Shown here: in pieces, positions 1 to 6,768 of the stretch
How positions within the stretch are numbered: position 1 is the first letter of the stretch
Layout: every line of letters starts with the position of its first letter
DNA from: an uncultured Phascolarctobacterium sp.
GTDB taxonomy: Bacteria > Bacillota > Negativicutes > Acidaminococcales > Acidaminococcaceae
Length of the DNA stretch: 9,184 nt
Assembly: GCA_900544885.1 (NCBI GenBank)
Contig: UQWU01000056.1
Location: 1 to 9,184, forward strand
Direction: 5' to 3'
Position numbers and translations under genes: made by a program
Notes under the pieces: generated by a model
The model's database searches: none
Told to the model about the DNA's origin: nothing
Seen by the model: the letters and a program-made list of their open reading frames with translations, nothing else

Positions 1-527
1 AAGAAAGATACGGGGGGGTTTGAGGCGATAATGTGGAGCTGCAAGCCAATACAATCGCCACAGTGTTAGCACAGCGCTTAGGTGCATCCTATCGTCAGCT
101 GTACGTGCCTGACAGTGTTAGCGAGGATATTTTGAATAGTATTTTAAAAGAAGATATCGGTGTCCGCGCTGTTGTCGATATTATTAAAAATGCTGACATT
201 TTAGTCCATGGCGTAGGCAGAGCCAATGTTATGGCCCGACACAGAAGATTACCGCCTGATTTAATTGCTCGTCTGGAAGAAGCAGGTGCCGTAGGTGAAG
301 CCTTCGGTCAGTATTGTGCTTTAGACGGCAAACAGGTTTATATGACTAATAATGCCGGCCTGATGTTGCAGGATTTGCAGCATATCGGTACTATTATCGG
401 CATTGCCGGTGGTAAATCTAAAGCGGCGGCAATTTTATCTGTGATCCGCGCATCACGTCAGGATATTTTAGTTACTGACGAGGCAGCAGCCCATGAGATT
501 TTGCAGATGGCCAATGAATCATGTTAA
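1..527 (+). CDS. cggR: CggR-like SorC-family transcriptional repressor, C-terminal part, frameshifted near window edge
   Basis: This is the 3' part of a central glycolytic gene regulator; the N-terminal helix-turn-helix lies outside the window. Visible is the sugar-phosphate-binding domain: VELQANTIA at its start, the ILVHGVG strand-loop, GAVGEAFGQY, IAGGKSKAAAI and the end segment ILVTDEAAA. These match the CggR/SorC effector domain, which in Bacillus subtilis binds fructose-1,6-bisphosphate and releases the operator of the gapA operon. The open frame reads from about base 24 to the TAA at 525-527. In that frame a TGA sits at 21-23. CggR proteins normally have a run like ARGG-x-G-x-x-V here, and RGGL is found in another frame (bases 11-22), so one extra base near 22-24 seems to break the gene. 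It could be a real lesion or an error at a contig edge, where a run of seven G also sits (12-18). Its place just upstream of gap supports the CggR assignment. I am confident of the family, less so of the symbol. Confidence 0.85.
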
Positions 528-529
528 GA

Positions 530-543
530 TGCACAATTGTGCA
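530..543. promoter_or_regulatory. Perfect 14-bp palindrome between cggR and gap
   Basis: TGCACAATTGTGCA is identical to its reverse complement and lies 2 bases after the cggR stop. As RNA it could form a 5-bp stem with an AATT loop, but no T-run follows, so it is not an intrinsic terminator. A weak promoter-like pair flanks it (TGTTAA at 522-527 and TATAAA at 546-551, 18-base spacer), which would put the palindrome in the spacer like an operator. Alternatively it marks an mRNA processing or stabilising hairpin, since the cggR-gapA message of B. subtilis is cleaved near this junction. The function is inferred. Confidence 0.4.
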
Positions 544-598
544 ATTATAAAAGTAGATTTTATTTACAAGTTTGTTCAAAACTAAGGAGGCATTTATT

Positions 599-1603
599 AT
601 GACAAAAGTAGGTATTAATGGTTTTGGTCGTATCGGCCGCGAAGTTTTCCGTGTAGCTTTCTCTAATCCTGAAGTTGAAGTTGTAGCAATCAATGATTTA
701 GGTGAATGCTCTACTTTGGCTCATTTATTAAAATATGATTCTATCCATGGCATTTTCGACCATGAAGTAAGCGTTGACGGTGATTGCATCGTTGTTGACG
801 GCAAAAAAATCAAAGTTTTCGCTAACCCTGATCCGGCACAAATTCCTTGGGGTGAAGTTGGCGTAGAAGTTGTTGTTGAATCCACCGGTCGTTTCACCGA
901 AGGTGCTAAAGCTGCTGCTCACTTACAAGCTGGTGCTAAAAAAGTTATCATCTCTGCTCCTGCTAAAGGCGAAGACATCACCATCGTTATGGGTGTTAAC
1001 CAAGAAAAATATGATCCTGCTAAACACAATATCATTTCTAACGCATCCTGCACCACCAACTGCCTGGCTCCGTTCACCAAAGTATTGATGAACAAATTCG
1101 GTATCGAAAGCGGTTTAATGACTACCGTTCACTCCTATACCAATGACCAACGCATTCTGGATCTGCCGCATAAAGACCTGCGTCGTGCTCGTGCAGCTGC
1201 TTGCTCCATCATCCCGACCACTACTGGTGCTGCAAAAGCTGTAGCTCTGGTTCTGCCGGAGTTGAAAGGCAAACTGAATGGTTTTGCAATGCGCGTTCCT
1301 ACTCCGAACGTTTCCATCACCGACTTGACCGTACTCTTAAAAACCGATACCACTGCTGAAGAAATCAATGCTGCTTTGAAAGAAGCTGCTGAAGGCGAAT
1401 TGAAAGGTATCATGGGCTACAATGAACTGCCGCTGGTATCCCGCGATTACAATGGCTGCCCGCTGAGCTCTATCGTTGACGGTCTGTCCACTATGATGGT
1501 TGGTCCTCGTATGGCTAAAGTTGTTAGCTGGTACGATAACGAATGGGGTTATTCTAACCGTGTAGTTGATTTGGTTGCTTACATCGCTAAACAAGGTCTG
1601 TAA
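599..1603 (+). CDS. gap: Glyceraldehyde-3-phosphate dehydrogenase, NAD-dependent glycolytic type
   Basis: This cytoplasmic enzyme oxidises glyceraldehyde 3-phosphate with NAD and phosphate to 1,3-bisphosphoglycerate. The 334-residue product has the usual family length. The N-terminal Rossmann motif is NGFGRIGR (residues 7-14). N32-D33 follows beta-2; an acidic residue there is typical of NAD-preferring glycolytic forms rather than NADPH-preferring GapB. The catalytic motif SNASCTTNC places the nucleophile at C151, and TVHSYT gives the base H178. The C-terminal signature WYDNEWGYS is intact. The start is ATG 599, eight bases after a strong AAGGAGG at 584-590; an upstream in-frame extension to 572 would include the ribosome binding site and is rejected. 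It follows cggR by 71 bases and precedes pgk-tpi by 16, so the genes are very likely co-transcribed. Codon choice looks optimised (many CTG, ACC, AAC), as expected for an abundant protein. Confidence 0.97.
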   Translation: MTKVGINGFGRIGREVFRVAFSNPEVEVVAINDLGECSTLAHLLKYDSIHGIFDHEVSVDGDCIVVDGKKIKVFANPDPAQIPWGEVGVEVVVESTGRFTEGAKAAAHLQAGAKKVIISAPAKGEDITIVMGVNQEKYDPAKHNIISNASCTTNCLAPFTKVLMNKFGIESGLMTTVHSYTNDQRILDLPHKDLRRARAAACSIIPTTTGAAKAVALVLPELKGKLNGFAMRVPTPNVSITDLTVLLKTDTTAEEINAALKEAAEGELKGIMGYNELPLVSRDYNGCPLSSIVDGLSTMMVGPRMAKVVSWYDNEWGYSNRVVDLVAYIAKQGL

Positions 1604-1606
1604 GAT

Positions 1607-1622
1607 AGGAGATATATCATTG
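1607..1622 (+). promoter_or_regulatory. Ribosome binding site fixing a TTG start for pgk-tpi
   Basis: AGGAG at 1607-1611 is followed after eight bases by TTG at 1620-1622. The protein from that TTG begins (M)DKKTVRDLDVAGKKV, exactly where phosphoglycerate kinases normally begin. No in-frame ATG or GTG is nearby, and the frame upstream runs back into the end of gap. The TTG start is therefore well supported. Confidence 0.85.
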
Positions 1623-3545
1623 GATAAGAAAACTGTACGTGATTTAGACGTTGCCGGTAAAAAAGTTCTGGTACGTGTAGATTTTAATGTACCTTTTGAC
1701 GATCAAGGTAATATTTCTGATGACACTCGTATCCGTGCTTCTTTGGAAACCATTAAATATTTGGTGGAACAAAAAGCTGCTGTTATCTTAATGGCACATC
1801 TTGGCCGTCCTAAAGGACAAGTAAATCCTAAATTCAGCTTAGCTCCTGTTGCTAAACATTTAGGTGAATTACTGGGACAAAAAATCGTTTTCGTTAATGA
1901 TTGCATTGGTGCAGAAGCTAAAGCTGCTGCTAAGATGTTGAAGCCCTGTCAAATCATGTTATTAGAAAATTTGCGTTTCCATAAAGAAGAAGAAAAGAAC
2001 GATATGGAATTTGCTGAGCAATTAGCTTCCTTGGCAGACATGTATGTCAACGACGGCTTTGGCGTTTCCCATCGTGCTCATGCTTCCGTAGAAGGAGTAA
2101 CTCATTTTCTGCCGGCGGCAGCAGGTTTCCTGCTGGAAAAAGAAATTGCTTATGTCGGCCGTGCCGTAACCGAACCGCTGCATCCTTTTGCTGCAATTAT
2201 CGGTGGTGCTAAAGTAAGTGATAAAATCGGTGTTATTAACAACCTGTTGGATAAAGTTGATACTTTGCTGATCGGCGGTGGTATGGCTAACACCTTTTTA
2301 GCAGCACAAGGCTGTGCAATGGGTAAATCTTTAGTTGAAGAAGATAAGATTGAATTGGCCAAAGAATTGTTGGCAAAGGCTGCTCAAAATAAAGTAAATT
2401 TATTACTGCCTACCGATTTGGTGATGGCCGAAGCTTTTGCTCCTGATGCTAAGCATGTAAATGAAGATGTACATCATTTAAATCAAGAATATATGGGTCT
2501 GGATATCGGCACTGAAACTGCTAAGGCTTATGCAGAAGCATTGGCTGATGCTAAAATGATTGTCTGGAACGGACCTATGGGCGTTTTTGAAATGGACGCT
2601 TTCTGCAAAGGTACTGAAGCTGTTGCTAAAGCAGTAGCTCGTAGCCGTGCTATTAGTATTGTCGGTGGTGGTGACTCTGTTGCTGCTATTGAAAAACTGG
2701 GCCTGGCAAAACGCATTTCTCACATTTCTACCGGTGGTGGCGCTTCCCTGGAATACTTGGAAGGCAAGGTTCTGCCGGGTGTTGCTGCACTGGACGACCT
2801 GCGTCGTAAAATGATTGCCGGTAACTGGAAAATGCATAAAACTGTTAACGAAGCTGTAGAACTGGCCGAAGATATTGTTATGGAAACTAACGGTACCTTA
2901 AATGAAGTAGTAATCTTCCCGCCGTTTACTGCTCTCGAAACTGTTGCAGATGCTATCGATGGTAAACATGTTGGCTATGGTGCTCAAGATTTGCATTGGG
3001 AAGACCAAGGTGCTTTCACCGGTGCTGTTTCCGGTGCGATGATTGCTGATATCTGTGCGGAATATGTTATCGTTGGTCATAGCGAACGCCGTACTATTTT
3101 CGGCGAAAACGAAAAAATTATCGCTAGCAAGATGATTGCTGCATATCGTAATGGTTTGAAACCGCTGCTGTGTGTCGGCGAAAATCTGGAAGAACGCGAA
3201 GCAGGTAAAACTGCTCGTAAAATTAATATGCAGCTCAAGAGTGCACTGCGTGTTGTTGCACCTGAGGATGCTGAAAACCTGGTTGTTGCTTATGAACCCT
3301 TATGGGCTATCGGCAGCGGCAAGGCAGCAACTCCTAGTGATGCACAAGAAGTATGCCGCTTAATCCGCGAAAAAATCGGCAAGCTCTTTACTCCTGATGT
3401 TGCTCGCAAGGTACGTATTCTGTACGGTGGCAGTGTTAACGAAAACAATGCTGCTTCCTTCAATATCAGCGGTATCGACGGTGTTTTAGTCGGCGGTGCT
3501 TCTCTGAAGGCAGATTCCTTTGCTGCTATTGTACGTAGTTTTTAA
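1620..3545 (+). CDS. pgk-tpi: Bifunctional phosphoglycerate kinase / triosephosphate isomerase fusion
   Basis: This single 641-residue ORF carries two complete glycolytic enzymes. Residues 1-394 are phosphoglycerate kinase, which transfers phosphate from 1,3-bisphosphoglycerate to ADP: RVDFNVP (19-25), HLGRP (60-64), ENLRF with R119, GGAKVSDK, WNGPMG (316-321) with E324, and GGGDS (349-353). Residues 395-641 are triosephosphate isomerase, interconverting DHAP and G3P: GNWK with N402 and K404, GHSERR with catalytic H487, AYEPLW with catalytic E559 and the flexible loop AIGSG, then YGGSV (602-606). The PGK half ends at the normal length for stand-alone PGK (about 394). It passes from LDDL straight to RRKMIAGNWK with no linker, no stop, and no ribosome binding site before the TIM half. 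All checked catalytic residues are intact, so both activities are expected. A PGK-TIM fusion protein is known from Thermotoga, where it is made by frameshifting; here the frame is simply continuous. A sequencing error merging two genes is less likely but possible. The start is TTG 1620. Confidence 0.95.
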   Translation: MDKKTVRDLDVAGKKVLVRVDFNVPFDDQGNISDDTRIRASLETIKYLVEQKAAVILMAHLGRPKGQVNPKFSLAPVAKHLGELLGQKIVFVNDCIGAEAKAAAKMLKPCQIMLLENLRFHKEEEKNDMEFAEQLASLADMYVNDGFGVSHRAHASVEGVTHFLPAAAGFLLEKEIAYVGRAVTEPLHPFAAIIGGAKVSDKIGVINNLLDKVDTLLIGGGMANTFLAAQGCAMGKSLVEEDKIELAKELLAKAAQNKVNLLLPTDLVMAEAFAPDAKHVNEDVHHLNQEYMGLDIGTETAKAYAEALADAKMIVWNGPMGVFEMDAFCKGTEAVAKAVARSRAISIVGGGDSVAAIEKLGLAKRISHISTGGGASLEYLEGKVLPGVAALDDLRRKMIAGNWKMHKTVNEAVELAEDIVMETNGTLNEVVIFPPFTALETVADAIDGKHVGYGAQDLHWEDQGAFTGAVSGAMIADICAEYVIVGHSERRTIFGENEKIIASKMIAAYRNGLKPLLCVGENLEEREAGKTARKINMQLKSALRVVAPEDAENLVVAYEPLWAIGSGKAATPSDAQEVCRLIREKIGKLFTPDVARKVRILYGGSVNENNAASFNISGIDGVLVGGASLKADSFAAIVRSF

Positions 3546-3556
3546 TATGCTGTAAG

Positions 3557-3588
3557 TGGTGTGCAGTTTCTTCGGAGGCTGCACACTA
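3557..3588 (+). other. Intercistronic hairpin with cUUCGg tetraloop
   Basis: GTGTGCAG (3559-3566) pairs perfectly with CTGCACAC (3579-3586). The stem extends outward by a U-A and a G-U pair, and inward by two U-G pairs, a U-A and a closing C-G around the loop TTCG (3571-3574). That makes a 14-pair stem with the exceptionally stable cUUCGg tetraloop. It starts 11 bases after the pgk-tpi stop. The following GCTTGCTTTTAC is only a weak U-tract, so it may act as a partial terminator, or as a block to 3' exonucleases that sets the ratio of upstream to downstream message. Structure seen; role inferred. Confidence 0.7.
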
Positions 3589-3629
3589 GCTTGCTTTTAC
3601 GTTATATTGGGAGGACGCGAAGTCTTAGA

Positions 3630-5147
3630 ATGAAACAACCTGTACTTTTAATGATTTTAGATGGATGGGGACTTGCTCCTGCCGCTGATAATAATGCCGC
3701 AGCTGTGGCAAAAACTCCTAATCTGGATAAATATTTTGCCGATTATCCGCATACTACTTTGCAGGCCAGCGGCCGTGAAGTTGGTCTGCCGGCAGGACAG
3801 ATTGGCAACAGTGAAGTAGGTCATCTGAATATCGGCTCCGGACGTATTGTTTACCAAAGCCTGACCCGTATCAGTAAGGCTATTGAAGATGGTGATTTCT
3901 TTACTAATCCTGTATTAGTAAATGTTATGGAAAGCACTAAAAAAGTAGGCAAAGCATTGCACCTTTTAGGTCTTTTATCTGACGGTGGTGTACATAGCCA
4001 TATCACTCATCTCATTGCTTTATTAGAGATGGCTAAAAAACATGGCTTAGAAAAAGTTTATGTACACGCATTTTTAGATGGACGTGATGTACCGCCGAAA
4101 AGTGCTGTACCCTATGTTCAAGAGCTGGAAGCAGCTATGGCAGAAATAGGTGTAGGTGCTATTGCTACTGTCAGCGGTAGATATTATGCTATGGACCGCG
4201 ATAAACGCTGGGAACGTGTAGAACGTGCTTACCGTACTATCGTGCAAGGTGAAGGTCTACAGGAGAAAAGTGCTGTCAGCGGTATTGAAAAATCCTATGC
4301 TGCTGATGTAACCGATGAATTTGTAGTACCCTTTGCTGTGCAAGGTGTGGATGGTCGCGTAAATGCCGGTGACGGGATGATTTTCTTCAATTTCCGTCCT
4401 GACCGTGCTCGCGAAATTACCCGTGCGTTGTATGATGAGGAGTTCCCATATTTTGAACGTCCTGCAGCTGCACGCCCTGTAAATTATGCCTGCATGACAC
4501 AATATGATGCTACAATTACTGCTCCTATCGCTTTCCCGCCGGAAGATATTAAGGATACTTTGGGTGAAGTTTTAGCAAACAAAGGTATGCATCAATTGCG
4601 TATTGCTGAAACTGAAAAATATGCTCATGTAACCTTCTTTTTCAATGGCGGCGTAGAAGAGCCAAATAAAAATGAAGAACGTATTTTAATTCCTTCTCCT
4701 AAGGTTGCTACTTATGATATGCAGCCGGAAATGAGTGCTGAAAAAGTCACTCAAGCATTGCTGGAGGCTTTAGATAAGGACGAATTTGATGTTATTATCT
4801 TAAACTTTGCTAACCCTGATATGGTTGGTCATACAGGTGTGATGCGTGCTGCAGTAGCGGCAATGGAAAAGGTTGATGAATGTGCAGGTCGTGTGGTGGA
4901 TAAGGTATTGTCCTTAAATGGTACTGTATTCATTACCGCCGACCATGGTAATTTAGAAAAAATGCAGGATGAGAATGGTGCTCCCAATACTGCTCATACT
5001 ACTAATCCTGTACCGTTTATTTTAATCAGCAAGGAACAGCATAAACTGCACAAAGGTATTTTGGCAGATATTGCTCCGACCATGCTGGAAATCTTACATA
5101 TTGAGCAGCCTGCCGCTATGACAGGAACAAGCCTGCTTGAGAAATAA
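3630..5147 (+). CDS. gpmI: 2,3-bisphosphoglycerate-independent phosphoglycerate mutase
   Basis: This cytoplasmic enzyme of the alkaline-phosphatase superfamily isomerises 3-phosphoglycerate to 2-phosphoglycerate through a phosphoserine, using two Mn ions. The 505-residue product is close to the usual 510. Visible in order: MILDGWG with metal ligand D11; GNSEVGH with nucleophile S61; the inserted transferase domain including HAFLDGRDVPP and FNFRPDR (R256, R259); NPDMVGHTG with D397 and H401; TADHGN with D438 and H439; and HTTNPVPF with H456. All expected metal and catalytic residues are present. ATG 3630 gives MKQPVLLMILDGWG, the normal family N-terminus; longer in-frame starts (GTG 3561, TTG 3591) add unrelated residues. 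The only good Shine-Dalgarno, GGGAGG at 3609-3614, is 15 bases from the ATG, which is unusually far. The codon mix is more A+T-rich than in gap and eno. An 18-base gap to eno argues for co-transcription. Confidence 0.97.
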   Translation: MKQPVLLMILDGWGLAPAADNNAAAVAKTPNLDKYFADYPHTTLQASGREVGLPAGQIGNSEVGHLNIGSGRIVYQSLTRISKAIEDGDFFTNPVLVNVMESTKKVGKALHLLGLLSDGGVHSHITHLIALLEMAKKHGLEKVYVHAFLDGRDVPPKSAVPYVQELEAAMAEIGVGAIATVSGRYYAMDRDKRWERVERAYRTIVQGEGLQEKSAVSGIEKSYAADVTDEFVVPFAVQGVDGRVNAGDGMIFFNFRPDRAREITRALYDEEFPYFERPAAARPVNYACMTQYDATITAPIAFPPEDIKDTLGEVLANKGMHQLRIAETEKYAHVTFFFNGGVEEPNKNEERILIPSPKVATYDMQPEMSAEKVTQALLEALDKDEFDVIILNFANPDMVGHTGVMRAAVAAMEKVDECAGRVVDKVLSLNGTVFITADHGNLEKMQDENGAPNTAHTTNPVPFILISKEQHKLHKGILADIAPTMLEILHIEQPAAMTGTSLLEK

Positions 5148-5165
5148 TTTATGAGGTGATAAGAA

Positions 5166-6449
5166 ATGGCAATGATTACTGAAGTATATGCTCGCGAAAT
5201 CTTAGACTCCCGCGGCAATCCGACTGTTGAAGTTGAAGTTTGCTTGGAAGACGGTGCTGTTGGCCGTGCTGCAGTTCCCTCCGGCGCATCCACCGGTGTA
5301 CATGAAGCTGTAGAACTGCGTGATGGTGACAAATCCCGTTATTTAGGCAAAGGTGTTACTAAAGCTGTTGATAATGTAAACGATATTATCGCTGAAGCAA
5401 TTATCGGCTTGGAAGCTACCCGTCAAACTGAAATCGATGAGCTGCTGATTCGTCTGGACGGTACTCCGAACAAAGGTCGTCTGGGTGCTAACGCTATCTT
5501 AGGCGTATCCATGGCTGTAGCTAAAGCTGCTGCTAGCTCCGTTGGTCTGCCTCTGTATATGTATTTAGGCGGTGTTGCTGCTAAAGAACTGCCCGTTCCG
5601 ATGATGAACATTTTAAATGGTGGTCAACATGCAGATAACAACGTAGACATTCAAGAATTCATGATTATGCCTGTTGGTGCTAAATCCTTCACCGAAGCAC
5701 TGCGCATGAATGCAGAAATCTATCATAACCTGAAAGCTCTGCTGAAATCTAAAGGTTTGAGCACTGCTCTGGGTGATGAAGGCGGCTTTGCTCCTAACCT
5801 GAGCTGCAACTCCGAAGCTATTGAAGTTATTTTGGAAGCTGTAGAAAAAGCAGGCTATAAACCGGGCGAAGATATCGTTATTGCTTTGGACGTAGCAAGC
5901 AGCGAATTCTATGAAGACGGAAAATACAATCTGGCTGGCGAAGGCATTGTAAAAACCAGCGAAGAAATGGTTGAATATCTGGCTGAACTGTGCGAAAAAT
6001 ATCCTATCATCTCCATTGAAGATGGTATGGCCGAAGACGATTGGGAAGGCTGGAAAAAACTTACCGCAAAATTGGGCGGCAAAGTACAATTGGTTGGTGA
6101 TGACTTGTTCGTAACTAACGAAGAACGTTTGGTAGAAGGTATTGAAAAAGGCGTTGCTAACGCTATTTTGATTAAAGTAAACCAAATCGGTACTTTAACC
6201 GAAACCTTCAATGCTATTGAAACTGCTAAACGTGCCGGCTATACATGCATCATTTCTCACCGCAGCGGTGAAACCGAGGATACTACCTTGGCTGATATCG
6301 CTGTAGCTGTTAATGCAGGCCAAATCAAAACCGGTGCTCCTGCACGTACCGACCGCGTAGCTAAATACAACCAATTACTACGCATTGAAGAAGACCTTGG
6401 TAAAGCTGCTAAATATAACGGCAAAAACGTTTTCTATAATCTGAAATAA
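5166..6449 (+). CDS. eno: Enolase (phosphopyruvate hydratase)
   Basis: Enolase dehydrates 2-phosphoglycerate to phosphoenolpyruvate using two Mg ions, acting as a homo-oligomer in the cytoplasm; in many bacteria it is also a degradosome partner. The 427-residue product is full length for bacterial enolase. Markers: REILDSRGNPTVEVEV at the N-terminus; SGASTG with the Mg-binding loop serine S42; GGQHADN with H155; DEGGFAPN with catalytic E205; metal ligands D242 (LDVASSEF), E285 (SIEDGM) and D312 (GDDLFVTN); LIKVNQIGT with catalytic K337; and the signature SHRSGETEDTT. The start is ATG 5166, after AGGTGAT at 5154-5160. A second in-frame ATG at 5172 is less likely because the family usually starts M-x-x-I-x-x-V-x-A-R-E. 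It is the last gene of the operon: a strong terminator begins 38 bases after its stop. Confidence 0.98.
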   Translation: MAMITEVYAREILDSRGNPTVEVEVCLEDGAVGRAAVPSGASTGVHEAVELRDGDKSRYLGKGVTKAVDNVNDIIAEAIIGLEATRQTEIDELLIRLDGTPNKGRLGANAILGVSMAVAKAAASSVGLPLYMYLGGVAAKELPVPMMNILNGGQHADNNVDIQEFMIMPVGAKSFTEALRMNAEIYHNLKALLKSKGLSTALGDEGGFAPNLSCNSEAIEVILEAVEKAGYKPGEDIVIALDVASSEFYEDGKYNLAGEGIVKTSEEMVEYLAELCEKYPIISIEDGMAEDDWEGWKKLTAKLGGKVQLVGDDLFVTNEERLVEGIEKGVANAILIKVNQIGTLTETFNAIETAKRAGYTCIISHRSGETEDTTLADIAVAVNAGQIKTGAPARTDRVAKYNQLLRIEEDLGKAAKYNGKNVFYNLK

Positions 6450-6487
6450 TTTGAAGTACATAATTTGTGCGTAAAATTTACTAAATT

Positions 6488-6537
6488 ATGTTGGCTCTTA
6501 GTTGGACGTTGTTCTGACTGGAGCCAACATTTTTTTT
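6488..6537 (+). terminator. Intrinsic terminator of the glycolytic operon
   Basis: ATGTTGGCTC (6488-6497) is perfectly complementary to GAGCCAACAT (6521-6530), a 10-bp stem followed by an unbroken run of eight T (6530-6537). The 23-base loop can add a short inner AGT/ACT helix. It lies 38 bases after the eno stop and should end the operon message. Confidence 0.93.
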
Positions 6538-6597
6538 ATTTAAAGAAAAAAGAAAAAAATATGTTACAGTTTGAAACAAGTTTTTTGTATACATATC

Positions 6598-6622
6598 TGT
6601 AAACTATGGTCTTCTGTTTACA
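6598..6622. promoter_or_regulatory. Inverted repeat TGTAAAC-N11-GTTTACA, candidate operator
   Basis: TGTAAAC at 6598-6604 and its exact reverse complement GTTTACA at 6616-6622 are separated by 11 bases, so half-site centres lie 18 bases apart, about two helical turns. The right half overlaps the -35 hexamer TTTACA (6617-6622) of the promoter below. A dimeric regulator bound here would probably affect transcription of the solute-binding protein gene. The regulator is unknown. Confidence 0.45.
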
Positions 6623-6645
6623 AATTTACTGAAATATATTATAAT
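6617..6645 (+). promoter_or_regulatory. Sigma-A-type promoter for the solute-binding protein gene
   Basis: TTTACA (6617-6622, five of six matches to TTGACA) and a consensus TATAAT (6640-6645) are separated by exactly 17 bases. The expected transcription start is around 6652, giving a leader of about 117 bases before the ATG. It lies downstream of the eno terminator, so the next gene is an independent unit. Confidence 0.75.
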
Positions 6646-6662
6646 TAAACTTATATTTTTGC

Positions 6663-6703
6663 AAAAAGCAACGAAGCGAGTGCTTTGCTCCGCTGCTTTT
6701 TTT
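6663..6703 (+). terminator. Terminator-like leader hairpin, possible attenuator
   Basis: AAAAAGCA (6663-6670) pairs with the TGCTTTTT beginning at 6694. An inner helix, 6676-6680 with 6688-6693 (one bulge), closes the hairpin, and the T-run covers 6697-6703. It begins only about 11 bases after the predicted start of the promoter at 6617-6645 and precedes the gene it should express. The upstream arm can instead pair with TGCTTT at 6681-6686, a mutually exclusive fold. This suggests attenuation; it could also be a backup terminator for eno read-through. Confidence 0.55.
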
Positions 6704-6768
6704 ATGCGTATTAATTTTATGCAACATATTCCGAATAGATTTATATTCCTAGGTTGGGAGGTACCTTA

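Noticed and set aside
3580..3608. Promoter-like TGCACA-N17-TATATT before gpmI
   Set aside because: The -35 match is poor and buried in the hairpin arm, so support is too weak.
3561..3629. In-frame N-terminal extension of gpmI from GTG 3561 or TTG 3591
   Set aside because: The extra residues do not resemble the family N-terminus, and the region forms the UUCG hairpin.
5613..6185. 190-codon open frame antisense to eno
   Set aside because: It has no recognisable domains; it is a shadow of the biased codon use of a highly expressed gene.
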